Shown: piece after piece, positions 12,130-23,293 of the stretch
How positions within the stretch are numbered: position 1 is the stretch's first letter
Layout of the letters: each line of letters opens with the position of its first letter
Source of the DNA: Brachypterus glaber
Taxonomy: Eukaryota > Arthropoda > Insecta > Coleoptera > Kateretidae
Length of the DNA: 64,000 nucleotides
Direction of reading: 5' to 3'
Assembly: GCA_958510825.1 (NCBI GenBank)
Contig: OY294048.1
Coordinates: 36,421,026 to 36,485,025 of the forward strand
Program-made: the position numbers and the translations under genes
Notes under the pieces: generated by a model
What the model was told of the DNA's origin: nothing
The model's input: the letters and a program-made list of their open reading frames with translations, nothing else
Database searches by the model: none

Positions 12130-13205
12130 GAGACCATTGTAATCCTATATATTTTAAGGCGCTTAATCCGAATTTAAGGTCAAAATAGCACCTCATCCGA
12201 TTATTTTTCTAGATAACCTTAAAAAACTTAATTCTTAAGTAAGAAAATAAGGTTTTTTGAGGTTATCTCCAAAACTAATCGGATGAGGTGCCATGTTGAA
12301 CTCAAATTTGGATTCAGAGCCTCAAAATAAATAGACAATGGTCTCCGAAAAAAGATCTTGACTTTTTTTTCTATGGCCCTACAGGTAACCAGAAAAAAAA
12401 GGACAAGAATTTTTTCGGAGACCATTGTATTCCTATGTATTTTGAGGCGCTTAATCCGAATTTAAGGTCAAAATAGCACCTCATCCGATTATTTTTCTAG
12501 ATAACCTTAAAAAACTTAATTCTTAAGTAAGAAAATAAGGTTTTTTGAGGTTATCTCCAAAACTAATCGGATGAGGTGCCATGTTGAACTCAAATTTGGA
12601 TTCAGAGCCTCAAAATAAATAGACAATGGTCTCCGAAAAAAGATCTTGACTTTTTTTTCTATGGCCCTACAGGTAACCAGAAAAAAAAGGACAAGATTTT
12701 TTTCGGAGACCATTGTATTCCTATGTATTTTGAGGCGCTTAATCCGAATTTAAGGTCAAAATAGCACCTCATCCGATTATTTTTCTAGATAACCTTAAAA
12801 AACTTAATTCTTAAGTAAGAAAATAAGGTTTTTTGAGGTTATCTCCAAAACTAATCGGATGAGGTGCCATGTTGAACTCAAATTTGGATTCAGAGCCTCA
12901 AAATAAATAGACAATGTCTCCGAAAAAAGATCTTGACTTTTTTTTCTATGGCCCTACAGGTAACCAGAAAAAAAAGGACAAGATTTTTTTCGGAGACCAT
13001 TGTATTCCTATGTATTTTGAGGCACTGAATTCGAATTTAAGGTTAAAATAGCACCTCATCATATTAGTTTTGGAGATAACCTCAAAAGACGTTATTTTCG
13101 AGTATAACGAGTATAAAGTTTTTTGAGGTTATCTACTACTATTAACTAATCGGATGAGGTGTTATTTTGACCTCAAATTCGGATTCAGCGCCTCAAAATA
13201 CATTG
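12130..13205. repeat. Tandem array of a ~288-bp palindromic unit (about 3.7 units)
   Basis: The word GAGACCATTGTA starts units at 12130, 12418, 12706 and 12993, giving periods of 288, 288 and 287. The first three units are almost identical; the last is diverged. Each unit is internally palindromic: AGCACCTCATCCGATTA is answered by TAATCGGATGAGGTGCC. Two identical 65-codon minus-strand frames at 12228 and 12516 simply repeat with the unit. Confidence 0.92.
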
Positions 13206-13226
13206 GAATATAATAATTGGAATATA

Positions 13227-13650
13227 CACGGAAAGAAATTAGTGGGCTCTGCGCTATACATTATAAGATATTTGGTAACAGTGGCAAATTATAGTGATTT
13301 AAGCTATAGATTATAAGGGACACAATAACTAATAATGTTAAAAATAAATTGGAAACGATTATATATATTACAGACACGATTATATTTATTACAGGCACTA
13401 TTATAAATTTACAGAAATTTTATTATATTATAAAAATTATTAGCACGGACAATAATTAAATCTATTTAAGCTATAAATGCCATACTATTTGTTATATTTT
13501 ATTATTCACTAAACAATTAAAGTATTTCATATAAATTTTTACACTGACTGCCATAATTGTAAGAGAAAGCCTTGTATTTATATAATAAGCGATTATAATT
13601 TGCTTGGTATGTGTGTTATAGCGCTCCTAGCTATAATTTTTTTTTCCGTG
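13227..13650 (+). mobile_element. 424-bp 'CACGG...CCGTG' MITE, copy 1
   Basis: The ends are CACGGAAAGAAATTAGTGG and TATAATTTTTTTTTCCGTG, with TA on each side. The body is AT-rich and has no frame. Four further copies with very few differences lie at 33928, 38768, 52817 and 61780, which implies recent amplification. Confidence 0.9.
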
Positions 13651-14139
13651 TAATGGCCGTTTTTTGTGTGACTGTGTAATTCAAACTAAATAACGAGAAG
13701 CTTAGCACACTTCAATCATCTCATCGATTTTTTGGATTACAACTGTTACTGCCGTTAACCATTTTTTTTTTAATTTAAAACAAAACGTTTTATGTACATG
13801 TATTACCTATCCTACAGGTATAGATTTTAAAACTAAATTAAACATGTATACGAGATATGTATCCATTTTACATAAAACCTTTTAACATTGAATCAAATTT
13901 ACAGTTTTTATTTTCAATGGATCTGATTAAATTCTTTTATTACTACAAAACTATTAAACGCGTATGTTAAAAAAGCAATTGGTTATTTTTTATAGAGTTA
14001 ACACCGAGAAAAATCACAAATTAAGTACATGAAAATAACATACAAAGATGGGCCTTATTAAAATTAGTTTACAAGTAAAACCTCGTTGCTATATCTCAAA
14101 GGGTTCCTAAGTTATTAAATAAAAATCGAATGTATTAGC
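13651..14139. other. No feature seen
   Basis: AT-rich spacer without repeat ends or coding signal. Confidence 0.4.
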
Positions 14140-14242
14140 CACTTTCAAAGGGGCATAGCTCACTTACGATGCATTTTTAGACATGTTTTATGTTGTAGAA
14201 TCACCCCCTTTAAATTTTTGACGCTATTTCAAATACACCGTG
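14140..14242 (+). mobile_element. Isolated right end related to the 'CAGGGTGATC' family
   Basis: The order GGGGCATAGCTCACTTA, TGTTGTAGAATCACCCCC and CACCGTGTATA parallels the right end of the relative at 23294-23935. No left end was found. Confidence 0.5.
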
Positions 14243-14295
14243 TATACTGGAGAGCTGTACTTTGTTCTCTATTTTACTTTCCCAAGCAAAGTCGT

Positions 14296-14560
14296 GCGTT
14301 AGTAAAAAAAAAATTATTGTTTTTTTTTTTACGTTTTATATCCAAAAAATATGATTTCCGTCAAAAAAATGTTTCTGTCAGTCGGTTGTACTGTCGGTCT
14401 GTGTGTCCGGGAAATTTGTGACCACGATAACTCAATGCTAAATACTTCAAATTCGGTTTGGATGTTGATTCTCCAAAGTTATAGGCTGGGATTGTTTTTG
14501 GTAAAAAATAGAATTGGGGTAAGGGGGTAAAATGGGCTAAAAACAATTTTTTTCAACAAA
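14296..14560 (-). repeat. Single diverged copy of the ~435-bp tandem unit found at 34.5-36 kb
   Basis: The blocks TTTTTTACGTTTTATATC, GGGAAATTTGTGACCACG with ATAACTCAA, and GGGATTGTTTTTGGTAAAA occur here in the inverse order and orientation of the unit at 34554-36000. Confidence 0.6.
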
Positions 14561-14756
14561 ATTTTTTAATTTATTTTTCGTTTTACGAAAAAAGAAACTT
14601 TTTTTAGAAAAAAAAAAATTTTAATTTTTTTTATTTTTTTTTGTTTTTGATTTTAATGAACCTAGGCCTATAGGATAAAGAATTATTTTGTTGGCAGCTG
14701 TATTTTCTCAGTGAATCAGCTCTGCCTTTAACCTTAAGAAATTCTTTTTAACTTAC

Positions 14757-14891
14757 ATAGTTTTGTGCGAGATCCGGATGGTTAGTTTGGATGCCGTCGT
14801 CGAGAATCGACACAACAACTCCTTTCCCAGTGTAGCCTTTTTGCCATGCCGGCGCCATGTTCATGTCCAAACCATCTTTGGCACCGCCGTT
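14757..14891 (-). CDS. Internal exon of a furin-type proprotein convertase (peptidase S8, kexin subfamily)
   Basis: The exon encodes 45 residues in phase 0 at both ends. It starts with [16 protein letters not shown], continues through [11 protein letters not shown], and contains [18 protein letters not shown]. The LDDG block with the following NHPDL is the catalytic-aspartate motif of furin/kexin subtilases, so this is the start of the catalytic domain. Splice signals agree: on the minus strand a pyrimidine-rich ...TTTGATTTCAG acceptor precedes base 14891 and GTAAGT follows base 14757. Its GC content is clearly above that of the surroundings. Furin-type enzymes are calcium-dependent, trans-Golgi or secretory-pathway serine proteases that cleave precursors after basic residues; the family's His and Ser catalytic residues lie in later exons, outside what is seen here. 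The wording resembles insect Fur1/Fur2 more than PC2, but the paralogue cannot be settled from 45 residues. No adjoining exon was recognised. A pseudogene is unlikely given intact splice sites and an open frame. Confidence 0.93.
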
Positions 14892-15122
14892 CTGAAATCA
14901 AAGAAAAAACTTAGTTACTGTGGTATATCGTGAGTTAAGAACCATAGCGTTACAAGCGACTTTGTTTCCCGAAATGTAAATTACAACCTAAAAGAATCTG
15001 ATATTTTCCCATAGATTTCATTATTTTGTTTAAAAAGGAACCGGATCCGAAGTCTAGCAATTTGAAAATAGCTTAGTTTAAATGTACTTTAAGACATATA
15101 CATAGACATATACATGTATAAA

Positions 15123-15123
<1 letters not shown>

Positions 15124-15190
<67 letters not shown>
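15124..15190. repeat. (TAA)n microsatellite at the tail of a retrotransposon fragment
   Basis: About 22 ATA/TAA trinucleotides. The position at the 3' side of the minus-strand reverse-transcriptase fragment suggests that it grew from the element's A-rich tail. Confidence 0.85.
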
Positions 15191-15192
<2 letters not shown>

Positions 15193-15639
15193 GTTTATTG
15201 CCCAACAGTACAAACTAACAGGACATTCAAATAATACATTAAATTATTATATAAAGTTAATAATAGATCTTAAACTAGAAAAGTTAATATCACAATTTAA
15301 TGAAATTTCATTAAAATTATTACACATTAAGTAAATTGGTGATTTGTACAATAAATTGGTGTTTGCTCTAGGCATAAAAAAAGTTTTAGATTGACGTCTT
15401 GTACTAGGTACCAAAAAATTAATCCTAGACAATAAGTCACTACAATCAATTATATTATGTAATAAATTATATAAAAATGTTACTGAAAATATCTTTCTGC
15501 GTATATTTAAAAACTTAATATTAAATCTTAACATTAAACCTGATAAATCAGCACCTCTTAAAGGATATACTCCATCTGTTTTAAAATATAGCCGGGAGCA
15601 TATAATGAAATAAAAATGGTCACCAGCTTTCCGACTATA
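15191..15639 (-). pseudogene. 3' fragment of a Jockey/CR1-like non-LTR retrotransposon
   Basis: The minus-strand frame, 95 codons from its first Met, continues upstream without a stop. It encodes the tail of a reverse-transcriptase polyprotein. LNIRRKIFSVTFLYNLLHN and DCSDLLSRINFLVP align with SRRNIANACFVFKLINGL and DCPDLLSIINFLVP of the larger element at 48714-49766. The catalytic domain is absent. The upstream side is broken by the foldback at 15640; the open frame resumes beyond it at about 16775-16890. It is a dead fragment lying about 300 bp from the furin exon. Confidence 0.8.
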
Positions 15640-16770
15640 CCGGGTATTTCAGGAAGGTGATTCACCCACCTTAACTTTTTTATACTTAGAGCTATCCAAA
15701 TGAAATTTAGAGATCATGTATAAGACAAAATTTGCTATTTTTTGACATATCAAACAACTTTTTTTCACTTCCGGTTTCACCGGAAATGTCCTAAACTTTC
15801 GATTTTTAAATGGCACACCCTATATATTTTTACATATTTTGTCTTAGAAATCAAGTCTGAATACAACCATATGTCACTTGTCAATTTTTGACAGGTCATG
15901 TCATTTTTTATTTAAATTTTCATTTTAAACCTAGAGTGCCTTGAATTGGCTTATTTGCTTAATTTTTGGTCTAGTTTCTTAAGAAAAATACTATTTTGAT
16001 TTTTTTCCGAAAACTCTATTTTTGATGCGTTCTTAAAAGTTTAAAAGTTACACTTTGATACTACACATGCATCGTTTATTTTAAAGAACTTGGCCTTAAA
16101 ATACCAATTTTTACTATTCACTTTTTGTAATTGCATTTGAATTCAGATTTAATATGACAAAACAAAAACTGAGATGGCTTTGAAAAACAATTTTTAGAAA
16201 TTTCATCCTTCAAGTTTTAGTTTGGATGTTTTATAGTTCATAGTCTGAGAGCGTTAAGATAAAAGTTTCAAAATGTTTTTCAAAGCCATCTCAGTGTTTG
16301 TTTTGTCATCATTTAAAAGTAATGAGCCACCCTCTTCCCATTTAAAAAAAATGACTTATGGGCAAAAGTGTAACTTTTAACTTTTAAGAGCGCACCAAAA
16401 ATAGAGTTTTCGGAAAAAAATCAAAATAGTATTTTTCTTAAGAAACTAGACCAAATATTAAGCAAATAAGCCAATTCAAGGCACTCTAGGTTTAAAATGA
16501 AAATTTAAATAAAAAATGACATCACCTGTCAAAAATTGACAAGTGACATATGGTTGTATTCAGAATTGATTTCTAAGACAAAATATGTAAAAATATATAG
16601 GGTGTCCCATTTAAAAATCGAAAGTTAAGGTGAAACCGGAAGTGAAAAAAAGTTGTTTGATATGTCAAAAAATCGCAAATTTTGTCTTATGCATGGTCTC
16701 CAAATTTCATTTGGATAGCTCAAAGTATAAAAAAGTTAAGGGGGATGAACCATCTTCCTGAAACACCCGG
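15640..16770. mobile_element. 1.13-kb 'ACCGGGT' palindromic foldback
   Basis: The ends are CCGGGTATTTCAGGAAG and the inverse, finishing CTTCCTGAAACACCCGG. TATA stands at both borders (15636-15639 and 16771-16774). The arms stay inverted for about 500 bp each and include CACTTCCGGTTTCACCGG and CTTTCGATTTTTAAATGG. It lies inside the retrotransposon fragment. Isolated ends of the same type occur near 60131 and possibly 38026. Confidence 0.87.
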
Positions 16771-16774
16771 TATA

Positions 16775-16890
16775 GTGACTTGGAACCCTACGATTCGGAA
16801 CTCGCGATAAAAACGGTTTTCTCCTTGTGAGTCGTCCATTCCGATTCGTTGGGCACAAACAACCCTGAACGACGTACACACTTTCAAAAG
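16775..16890 (-). pseudogene. Probable continuation of the interrupted retrotransposon fragment
   Basis: This GC-richer block keeps a minus-strand frame open across the foldback if the foldback and one TATA are ignored. Its peptide was not recognised, so it may be a different fragment that the 3' piece was joined to. Confidence 0.35.
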
Positions 16891-17476
16891 GTTTTTGGTT
16901 GGTTTAAGGAAATTGCTAATAAAAAATGTTTTTTTAAGAAAATATTATTTAAAGAAATTTTAAAACTTCTTAGATGTAACATATTACGTAGTCCTTGATT
17001 TTTAAGTATTTACTTTAAAGCATTTAGGCATTATATCTACGATCCATTTGGTTAAAATTCGAGTGACCAAAACTGCCCTGCTAAGACAAGTTGTCCTATT
17101 TGCAAATTAGATGTTGTGAGATATGGCCAGTTTTATTGTTTTTGTTTGCACTTTTTGAAAACATGTTTAAATAAATATATAAATAAATATTGTGGTGACG
17201 TAATTGTTGAACAGCCCCTATATCTTTTAAAATAAGTAATAGTTTAATGTATAATCCATTTACCATTATATAAATGTTAAAACAATATTAATGCTAAATC
17301 TTTATTATTCTATTTAAATGAAAAAAATTAGGTTATAAACTTGATATTAGAAAGCTTTAAACTAAAAGCTGAATTAAAATTTATTTGGCTTTTAAGGATT
17401 TTGATGAGCAGTTTTTTTCGCATAATTTAATTTAATGGGCAGCCGTAATTTTATTTAAAAATGAGGAATATATATA
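16891..17476. other. No feature seen
   Basis: AT-rich spacer. Confidence 0.4.
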
Positions 17477-18171
17477 TACAGTGCGGTCCAAAAGTCACCC
17501 TCCCCCTTTTAACTTTTGAACGAGTTGGGATATCGACTTTAAATTTAGAACTCTTAAATAAGTCAACTTAAACTATCTTTCAGCTCTTAAAATGTGGGCA
17601 GGGGGGCATGGAGGGACATTTTTTTAAATGGAAAGGGGGGTCATGTGATACATCATTTTAAAGTTATAAAATTCTCTATTTAAACTAACATTTTTAAATT
17701 TTTTAAAAATGTTTTTTAAGGTTTTGATTTTTCAATTTTTTGTGCTAAAACATTTGATTTTTTAAGTTTTTTTTTATAAATTTTTATTTATGTCAACTAA
17801 AATTAGCTTAAAAGTATAATTAACATTTTTTATGATGAAATTTTTAAAAAAATATTTGTTTTTTTTAGAGGAATTTTGACATTAATACGCATTTTCAACC
17901 CCATTTTAAACCCAATTTTTTTTTTAATTTAAAAATATGGAGTTAAATGGATAATTTTATAAGCTTTAAAATGATGTATTACATGACCCCACTTTCCATT
18001 TAAAAAAATGTGCCCCCATGCCCCCCTGCCCACATTTTAAGAGCTGAAAGTATTAAATATATGCTAAAAGATAGTTTAAGTTGTCTTATTTAAAATTTCC
18101 AAATTTGAAGTCGATATCTCAACTGGTTCAAAACTTAAGAGGAGGGGGGGTGACTTTTGGACCGCTCTGTA
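17477..18171. mobile_element. 'GCGGTCCAAAAGTCA' family MITE, copy 3
   Basis: The ends are TACAGTGCGGTCCAAAAGTC and the inverse, finishing GGACCGCTCTGTA. It is inserted in a TATATATA run. The internal order is the same as in copy 1. Confidence 0.87.
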
Positions 18172-18262
18172 TATATATATATACTATTAAAATATTTAGA
18201 ATTGGACTTGGAAATTGAAATTCGAAATACAATACAAGTCTCATAAAAAGATTAGGTTAATT

Positions 18263-18319
18263 TTCTCATGGGCAATATATTACTTTACCCACTAGTACCA
18301 AAAATAACTATTATCTATA
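18263..18319 (-). repeat. Fragment of the 330-bp interspersed repeat
   Basis: AGGTTAATTTTCTCATGGGC to CCCACTAGTACC matches one end of the repeat at 25966-26297. It breaks off exactly at the hairpin arm. Confidence 0.7.
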
Positions 18320-18729
18320 TATCTATCTATCTATCTATTTGTTATTTTTAAGTTAGCCCTTCTTAAGTATCCTTTTTACTATTGCGGATTACATTATTTG
18401 ACCATTGCTTCAAAATCGAATTTATTGCCATTTGCATTCGTCCCCGCTTGTATTGTTTAAATTTAAGCCTGACAGAATATGAATTTATATTATCAATTAT
18501 GATAAAATATTGCTACATTTAAACTATAAAAATGTACATATTGGTTGTAAATCTTGCAGTATTTTATTTCTTAAAATATTGTTTTAAAGAAAAATATTTA
18601 ATTTAATCTCAAAACCTAACAAAACTGGAATCGAATAAAACATTCTAATAAAAGATTTATCGAATTTTCAGGGCCCCAATATTCTACAAAAAGTTTTTCT
18701 TAAATTTTAAGTTTTACATTTTACAGGTG
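18320..18729. other. No gene seen; short CTAT run
   Basis: An imperfect (CTAT)n stretch at about 18315-18340, then AT-rich DNA. Confidence 0.4.
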
Positions 18730-20250
18730 GGCGTAGTTTTCCACGGCCGGAGGCCCAGCCGTAGTTTCCGTAGCCCGGGCCTGGTTACAGATTCTCTCTA
18801 ATCACTACTATTTTTTATCCTCTCTCCTTAATATTTAAATATAATTTAATTAAATATTTTATGTTTAAAAAATTAAAAGATTTACTTCAAATTAAAAAAA
18901 AACTTAAATAACAACTTTCCTTTTAAATATATTTGCTATATATTTTAAAGCTAATAAATGTATCTACTTGACCATATACTGGGTGTTACAAGACCAAGGT
19001 ACACCCTCTTTTTTTCTTTATTTTAAATGTTAGAGATTCCAAATTTAGAACAACTCTTATTGCCATAAAACGTCAACTTTTAACATAAAAAGTACATTTC
19101 AGTCACTCCCGGTTTAACCGGAAATGACACCAACTTTCGATTTTTAAATGGGACTTTTTTTTATTTTTTACATATTTCAATTCTAAGTTTCATTCTGATT
19201 AAAACAATAACAAAAAGTGACATTTTAAATTTAAAAGTTGTTTTTATTTAATTTTTAGTTTTTATCATAGGTACTTAGGCCATAATTACTTAAAATTACT
19301 CGAAATTATCGAAGTAACCCTAGAAAAATACAGTTACGCTTAAAATTCCATTTATAACTTAGTTACACCATTTTAAAGATTGCGAAAATGATTTTTGCTC
19401 AAAAACTCATTTTTTCTAAGTGCATCATATCGATTCACCAGTACCATTAAAAAGTACCATCATTAAGGAATCTAACAATATATTTTATGTTTATTTATGA
19501 CAAATACAACCGTTTTTATAAATAAAAATAAACGCTAAAAATCATATTTTTGTGATTTTAGTAACAAAGAACTTTGGCTTTGAAAACTACAGAAGGGTGG
19601 ATTTTTATCTGTCAAATTTAAGTTAAAAAAAAAAGAAGTTTTTAGCGTAAATTTATTTTTCTATAGTTACTTAGATCATTTCGAGTAATTTTAAATAATC
19701 ATGGCCTATGATAAAAACTAAAAATTAAATAAACAAAAAATTGACATTTAAAATGTCACTTTTTTGGTATAATTGTTCTCAGAATAAAGCGTAGAATGAA
19801 ATATGTAAAAATATATGTGTCCTATTTAAAAATCGAAAGTTGGTGTCATTTCCGGTTAAACCGGAAGCGACATAAATGTACTTTTTATGTTTAAAGTTGA
19901 CGTTTTATGGCAATAAGAGATGTTCCAAATTTGGAATCTCTTACTTTTAAAATAAAGAAAAAAAGGGGGTGTACCTTGGTCTTGTAACACACGGTATATG
20001 GTCAAGTAGAGACATTTATTAGCTTTAAAATATATATCAAATATATTTAAAAGAAAAGTTGTCTTATTTATATCTTTTTTTTTTAATTTGAAGTAAATCT
20101 TTTAATTTGTTAAACGTAAAATATTTAATTAAATTATATTAAAATATTAAGGAAAGAGAATATAAAATAGCAGTATTTATAGAAAATCCGTACCCAGGCC
20201 CAGGCTAGAGATACTACGGCTGGGCCTTGGTCTTGTAACACCCGGTATAC
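18730..20250. mobile_element. Palindrome within a palindrome (~1.5 kb)
   Basis: The outer arms begin with GGCCCAGCCGTAGTTTCC and CCCGGGCCTGG, and end with the inverse CCCAGGCCCAGG and ACGGCTGGGCC. The inner element, about 18976-19995, has ends ACTGGGTGTTACAAGACC and the inverse GGTCTTGTAACACACGGTA, with ~500-bp arms. It sits near the outer centre, at CTTGACCATATA / TATGGTCAAG. A further copy of the inner right end, GGTCTTGTAACACCCGGTAT, lies at 20228-20250. Confidence 0.8.
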
Positions 20251-20840
20251 TTTAATATTTAGATTATCTTTTCTTCCTTATTCTCTCTCTCTCTCTCCCT
20301 CTCTCTTTTTTTTTTCTTGTTGTTTTATTCTAAAAAAAATATGTTTTTTTTTTTAATTTTTAAATTAACTTTTATATAAACATATTTTAAATAAAAATAT
20401 TTTTTTCATCCACCATAAGTGACTGACGTGATTATATGATCATGGGTCCCGCTTGTCTCACCGTTAATAAAAAAATTATACATTAAAAACTGAACAAATT
20501 CGGCCATGGAAAAACTACTTCGTCCTTAAAGGGTTACAACTGCTCATATAATCAACTAAAAATACATATACCTATTGTTTTATTTTTGTTTACATGAATA
20601 ATTAAATGTAATTTATACTGCGTTTTTGTTTCATTTTGGTTCAATACTCGAAAATTCCCATGGGAGTTTTTCATACAAGGGAAAATAGATTATAAAGTTT
20701 GTTATATTCGAGCTCATTAATTTTAATGAAAGAGTCACAAAAAAAAAAAAATCAAAAAAAATTGGGCAAGTGGTGATGAACCAATCAAAAGTTTTGCTGT
20801 ATTAATTAAATAAATAATGATCTTTTTGTAGTGTAATAAA
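20251..20840. other. No gene seen; (CT)n tract
   Basis: A CT-rich run at about 20280-20308, then AT-rich sequence. Confidence 0.45.
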
Positions 20841-21052
20841 CAGTTTTCGGCGTAAACTCAGTTATGACTCATCAACGTTGAAAATAAACACAAAAACATA
20901 GGCTTACGGAATAATTTTTCCGAATTATGAGGGAAATTTTTATAAATCGAAACATTTGACGACTAATTTCTTACCCACAACAATATTAACTATACATATT
21001 AACTATACATACGCATATATATCGGTGTTTTTCAAAGAAAAAAACGACATTC
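20841..21052 (+). repeat. ~210-bp interspersed repeat, copy without SINE
   Basis: This block is the inverse of the sequence flanking the SINE at 44247-44511. It runs from TTTCGGCGTAAACTCAG to CGGTGTTTTTCAAAGAAA. In this copy CGAAACATTT runs straight on into GACGACTAATTTCTTAC, which is the position the SINE occupies in the other copy. Confidence 0.82.
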
Positions 21053-21462
21053 GAATTTTATCTTTTAAGAATACGAAAGTTTTAAATTTTTATTTGTCGA
21101 TAACTTTTTTTCCCACCTTACTCGTTTTAATGGAATCATTAAAAAAATCAAGATAAAAAGAAATAAAAATGTAAATATTTAAAACCTTGCCTCAACGCTA
21201 GAGTCGACGCGGCGCCTATGCGATTACTGGAAATTCGCCGACTACTGGTAATAAATCATGTAAAATTAGTCCAAACCAAAATTGTACCGTAAAATCAAAG
21301 AGGCAAAGCATTATATAACGTTAACGATCGCCACGTTTAAACACAAACGAACGAAATCAGATTTTATTAAAATACAAAAGTATAAGTATATACGTAACTA
21401 AACAGAAAATATATTTGGGGGGTTAGAAGTAAAAGGGTATAAGTGCACCTTTTAAGATTTCG

Positions 21463-21620
21463 AGATATAAAGATATAAAGATATAAAAATATAAAGATAT
21501 AAAGATATAAAGATATAAAGATATAAAGATATAAAGATATAAAGATATAAAGTTATAAAGTTATAAAGATATAAAGATATAAAGATATAAAGATATAAAG
21601 ATATAAAGATATAAAAATAT
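21463..21620. repeat. 9-bp minisatellite (GATATAAAG)n
   Basis: About 17 tandem copies of GATATAAAG, with single variants (GTTATAAAG, AATATAAAG). Confidence 0.95.
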
Positions 21621-23293
21621 GATCGATAGGTTTTTCGTTTTAAACAGTAAATTTCTAATTAAAAAGATTGATCATTTTAGGGTAATTTTGGTATGAATTT
21701 CTTACCTACGCCTAAAACGCAACTAAAATATTTAATTTCAAGACATAAATGACAATCGTTTACACTACCATATTCGAAAGACACGCGCGCCGGCTGGAAG
21801 GTCCGTGAAACTCTACCAGCTTAATATGTTAAACGTGAGGATAATAAATTTTAAGCATTATAATGCATTAACATAATAATGATGTCTTTGTTATAATGAA
21901 CATCGTTCATTCGCTTAAAATTTACGTAATAATATTAGGTTTAGTATATATTGTCTTCTAAGGATTGGTATACCCGATTATTAAGATTAAACTAAGAATT
22001 TAAGCAAAGAAATGAAATGAGACAAATAAATCCAATATGTCGTTAAATATTCTTTAAAAAAGTATATTTATTTGGTTGATTATAATAAAAAACTAGATGA
22101 AACGTTGCAAGCACCCTGTCAAAACATCGGCACTATTGTACACTAGAGCCATCTAGTTTGCAAATTTCAAACAAGGTGTTTTGTTTGATTTTAAATTCTG
22201 TAACTTTAAAACATTATATTCTGTATATAACATTTTTTATAGAGCTTAAAAAGAGCTTTTATTTAAAATATAATTTGTTATCGGGTTATAAATATGTGAG
22301 ATATGCTAAAAAAACCTTTTACTGCTTTAAACGCCAATATCTCGAAAACAATGCGTTTTAGGAAAACGTTGTTTATAAATTTTTTTGACCTATTTAAAAT
22401 TATCTTTCATATAAGTGCTAAATTAACCAAATACAATAATAATTGCCTTAATTATAAACAAAAAACGCTAAAAATAGGAGTTTTACCCTATTTTTACACC
22501 CTTACTCCCAATCGTTTACCCCCAAAATCTAATCAGCTCTTCGGAATCCGATAAGAAACAATATGCAAAAAACCGCAAGTCGATATCTCATGTAGAAATG
22601 GAGTTAGAGAGTTTACACCTTAACAGACAGACAGAAAGACAGACAGTAAGACGGACGCAAAAATTTTTTTTACTGATTTCGACTCAGAATGATCTAAAAC
22701 GTCGAGAAATGTGAAAAAAACGTGGTCAAAGATTTTGACTTTTCGGCGAAGATTTCAATAGATCGGCACTCTTAGTGCAGATGTAAAAAATAAATGATTT
22801 TTTTTTAACATAACAGAGAAATTATGTAGGTTAATCAGAAATCTTAGTTTTTATCAGTGCAGACGCGCCTTCGCCAAATTTTGAAAAATCGTCGGTCAGT
22901 CCTACATTTTTCTGATTTTAGAATAAACAAATTTTTGACCATAGCTTACAAAAATTCCTAAGGATGGTGTAGGTATGTTTGTATGTTAAAACGTATTTAA
23001 CTGGGAAACTAATGGACCGATTTCAAAAAATTCTGCACTAATGTGTTTCTTGAAATGTCAGGAGTGCTATGGGGTACATAAGATCCTGATATGCCTCGAT
23101 CAAATTAAGCACCAGAGCTGGGGAACTAGGTTCTTTGGCGATGGTTGCCTAAGAGCTACTTTAAAAAAATAAAATCAAAACTTGGGAAGAATTGGCTTCA
23201 CGGCTAGTATAATGCGGTGCTTGTAGTATTTTGGCGGAAAATAAAGGGGATAATTCAACATCACAAAACATGATAAACCAGCATAGGAACATA
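21621..23293. other. No gene seen; CAGACAGA-type and interspersed-repeat-like stretches
   Basis: A CAGACAGACAGAAAG run lies at about 22625-22650. The block GGGAAACTAATGGACCGAT with TCAGGAGTGCTATGGGGTAC (about 22995-23075) reads like a common interspersed repeat, possibly Helitron-derived, but no termini were found. Frames of 67 and 83 codons at 22158-22554 have no family resemblance. Confidence 0.35.

Larger units (their letters stand above)
1..14756 (-). other. Presumed downstream intron of the furin-like gene
   Basis: This stretch follows the GTAAGT donor of the furin-like exon on the minus strand. No exon encoding the next expected block (the region leading to the catalytic-His motif HGTRC) was found in it. 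It is AT-rich and dominated by transposable-element fragments listed separately. That it is a single intron is an inference from the absence of recognisable exons; a small exon could have been missed. Confidence 0.6.

Noticed and set aside
12228..12713. Duplicated 65-codon gene
   Set aside because: The two identical frames simply follow the tandem unit and consist largely of low-complexity residues.
12130..13205. CRISPR-like regular repeat array
   Set aside because: Units are 288 bp, contiguous and without spacers, and the DNA is eukaryotic; it is a tandem repeat.
16775..16890. Upstream exon of the furin-like gene
   Set aside because: It does not read as a convertase prodomain or WYL segment, and it continues in frame into a retrotransposon fragment.
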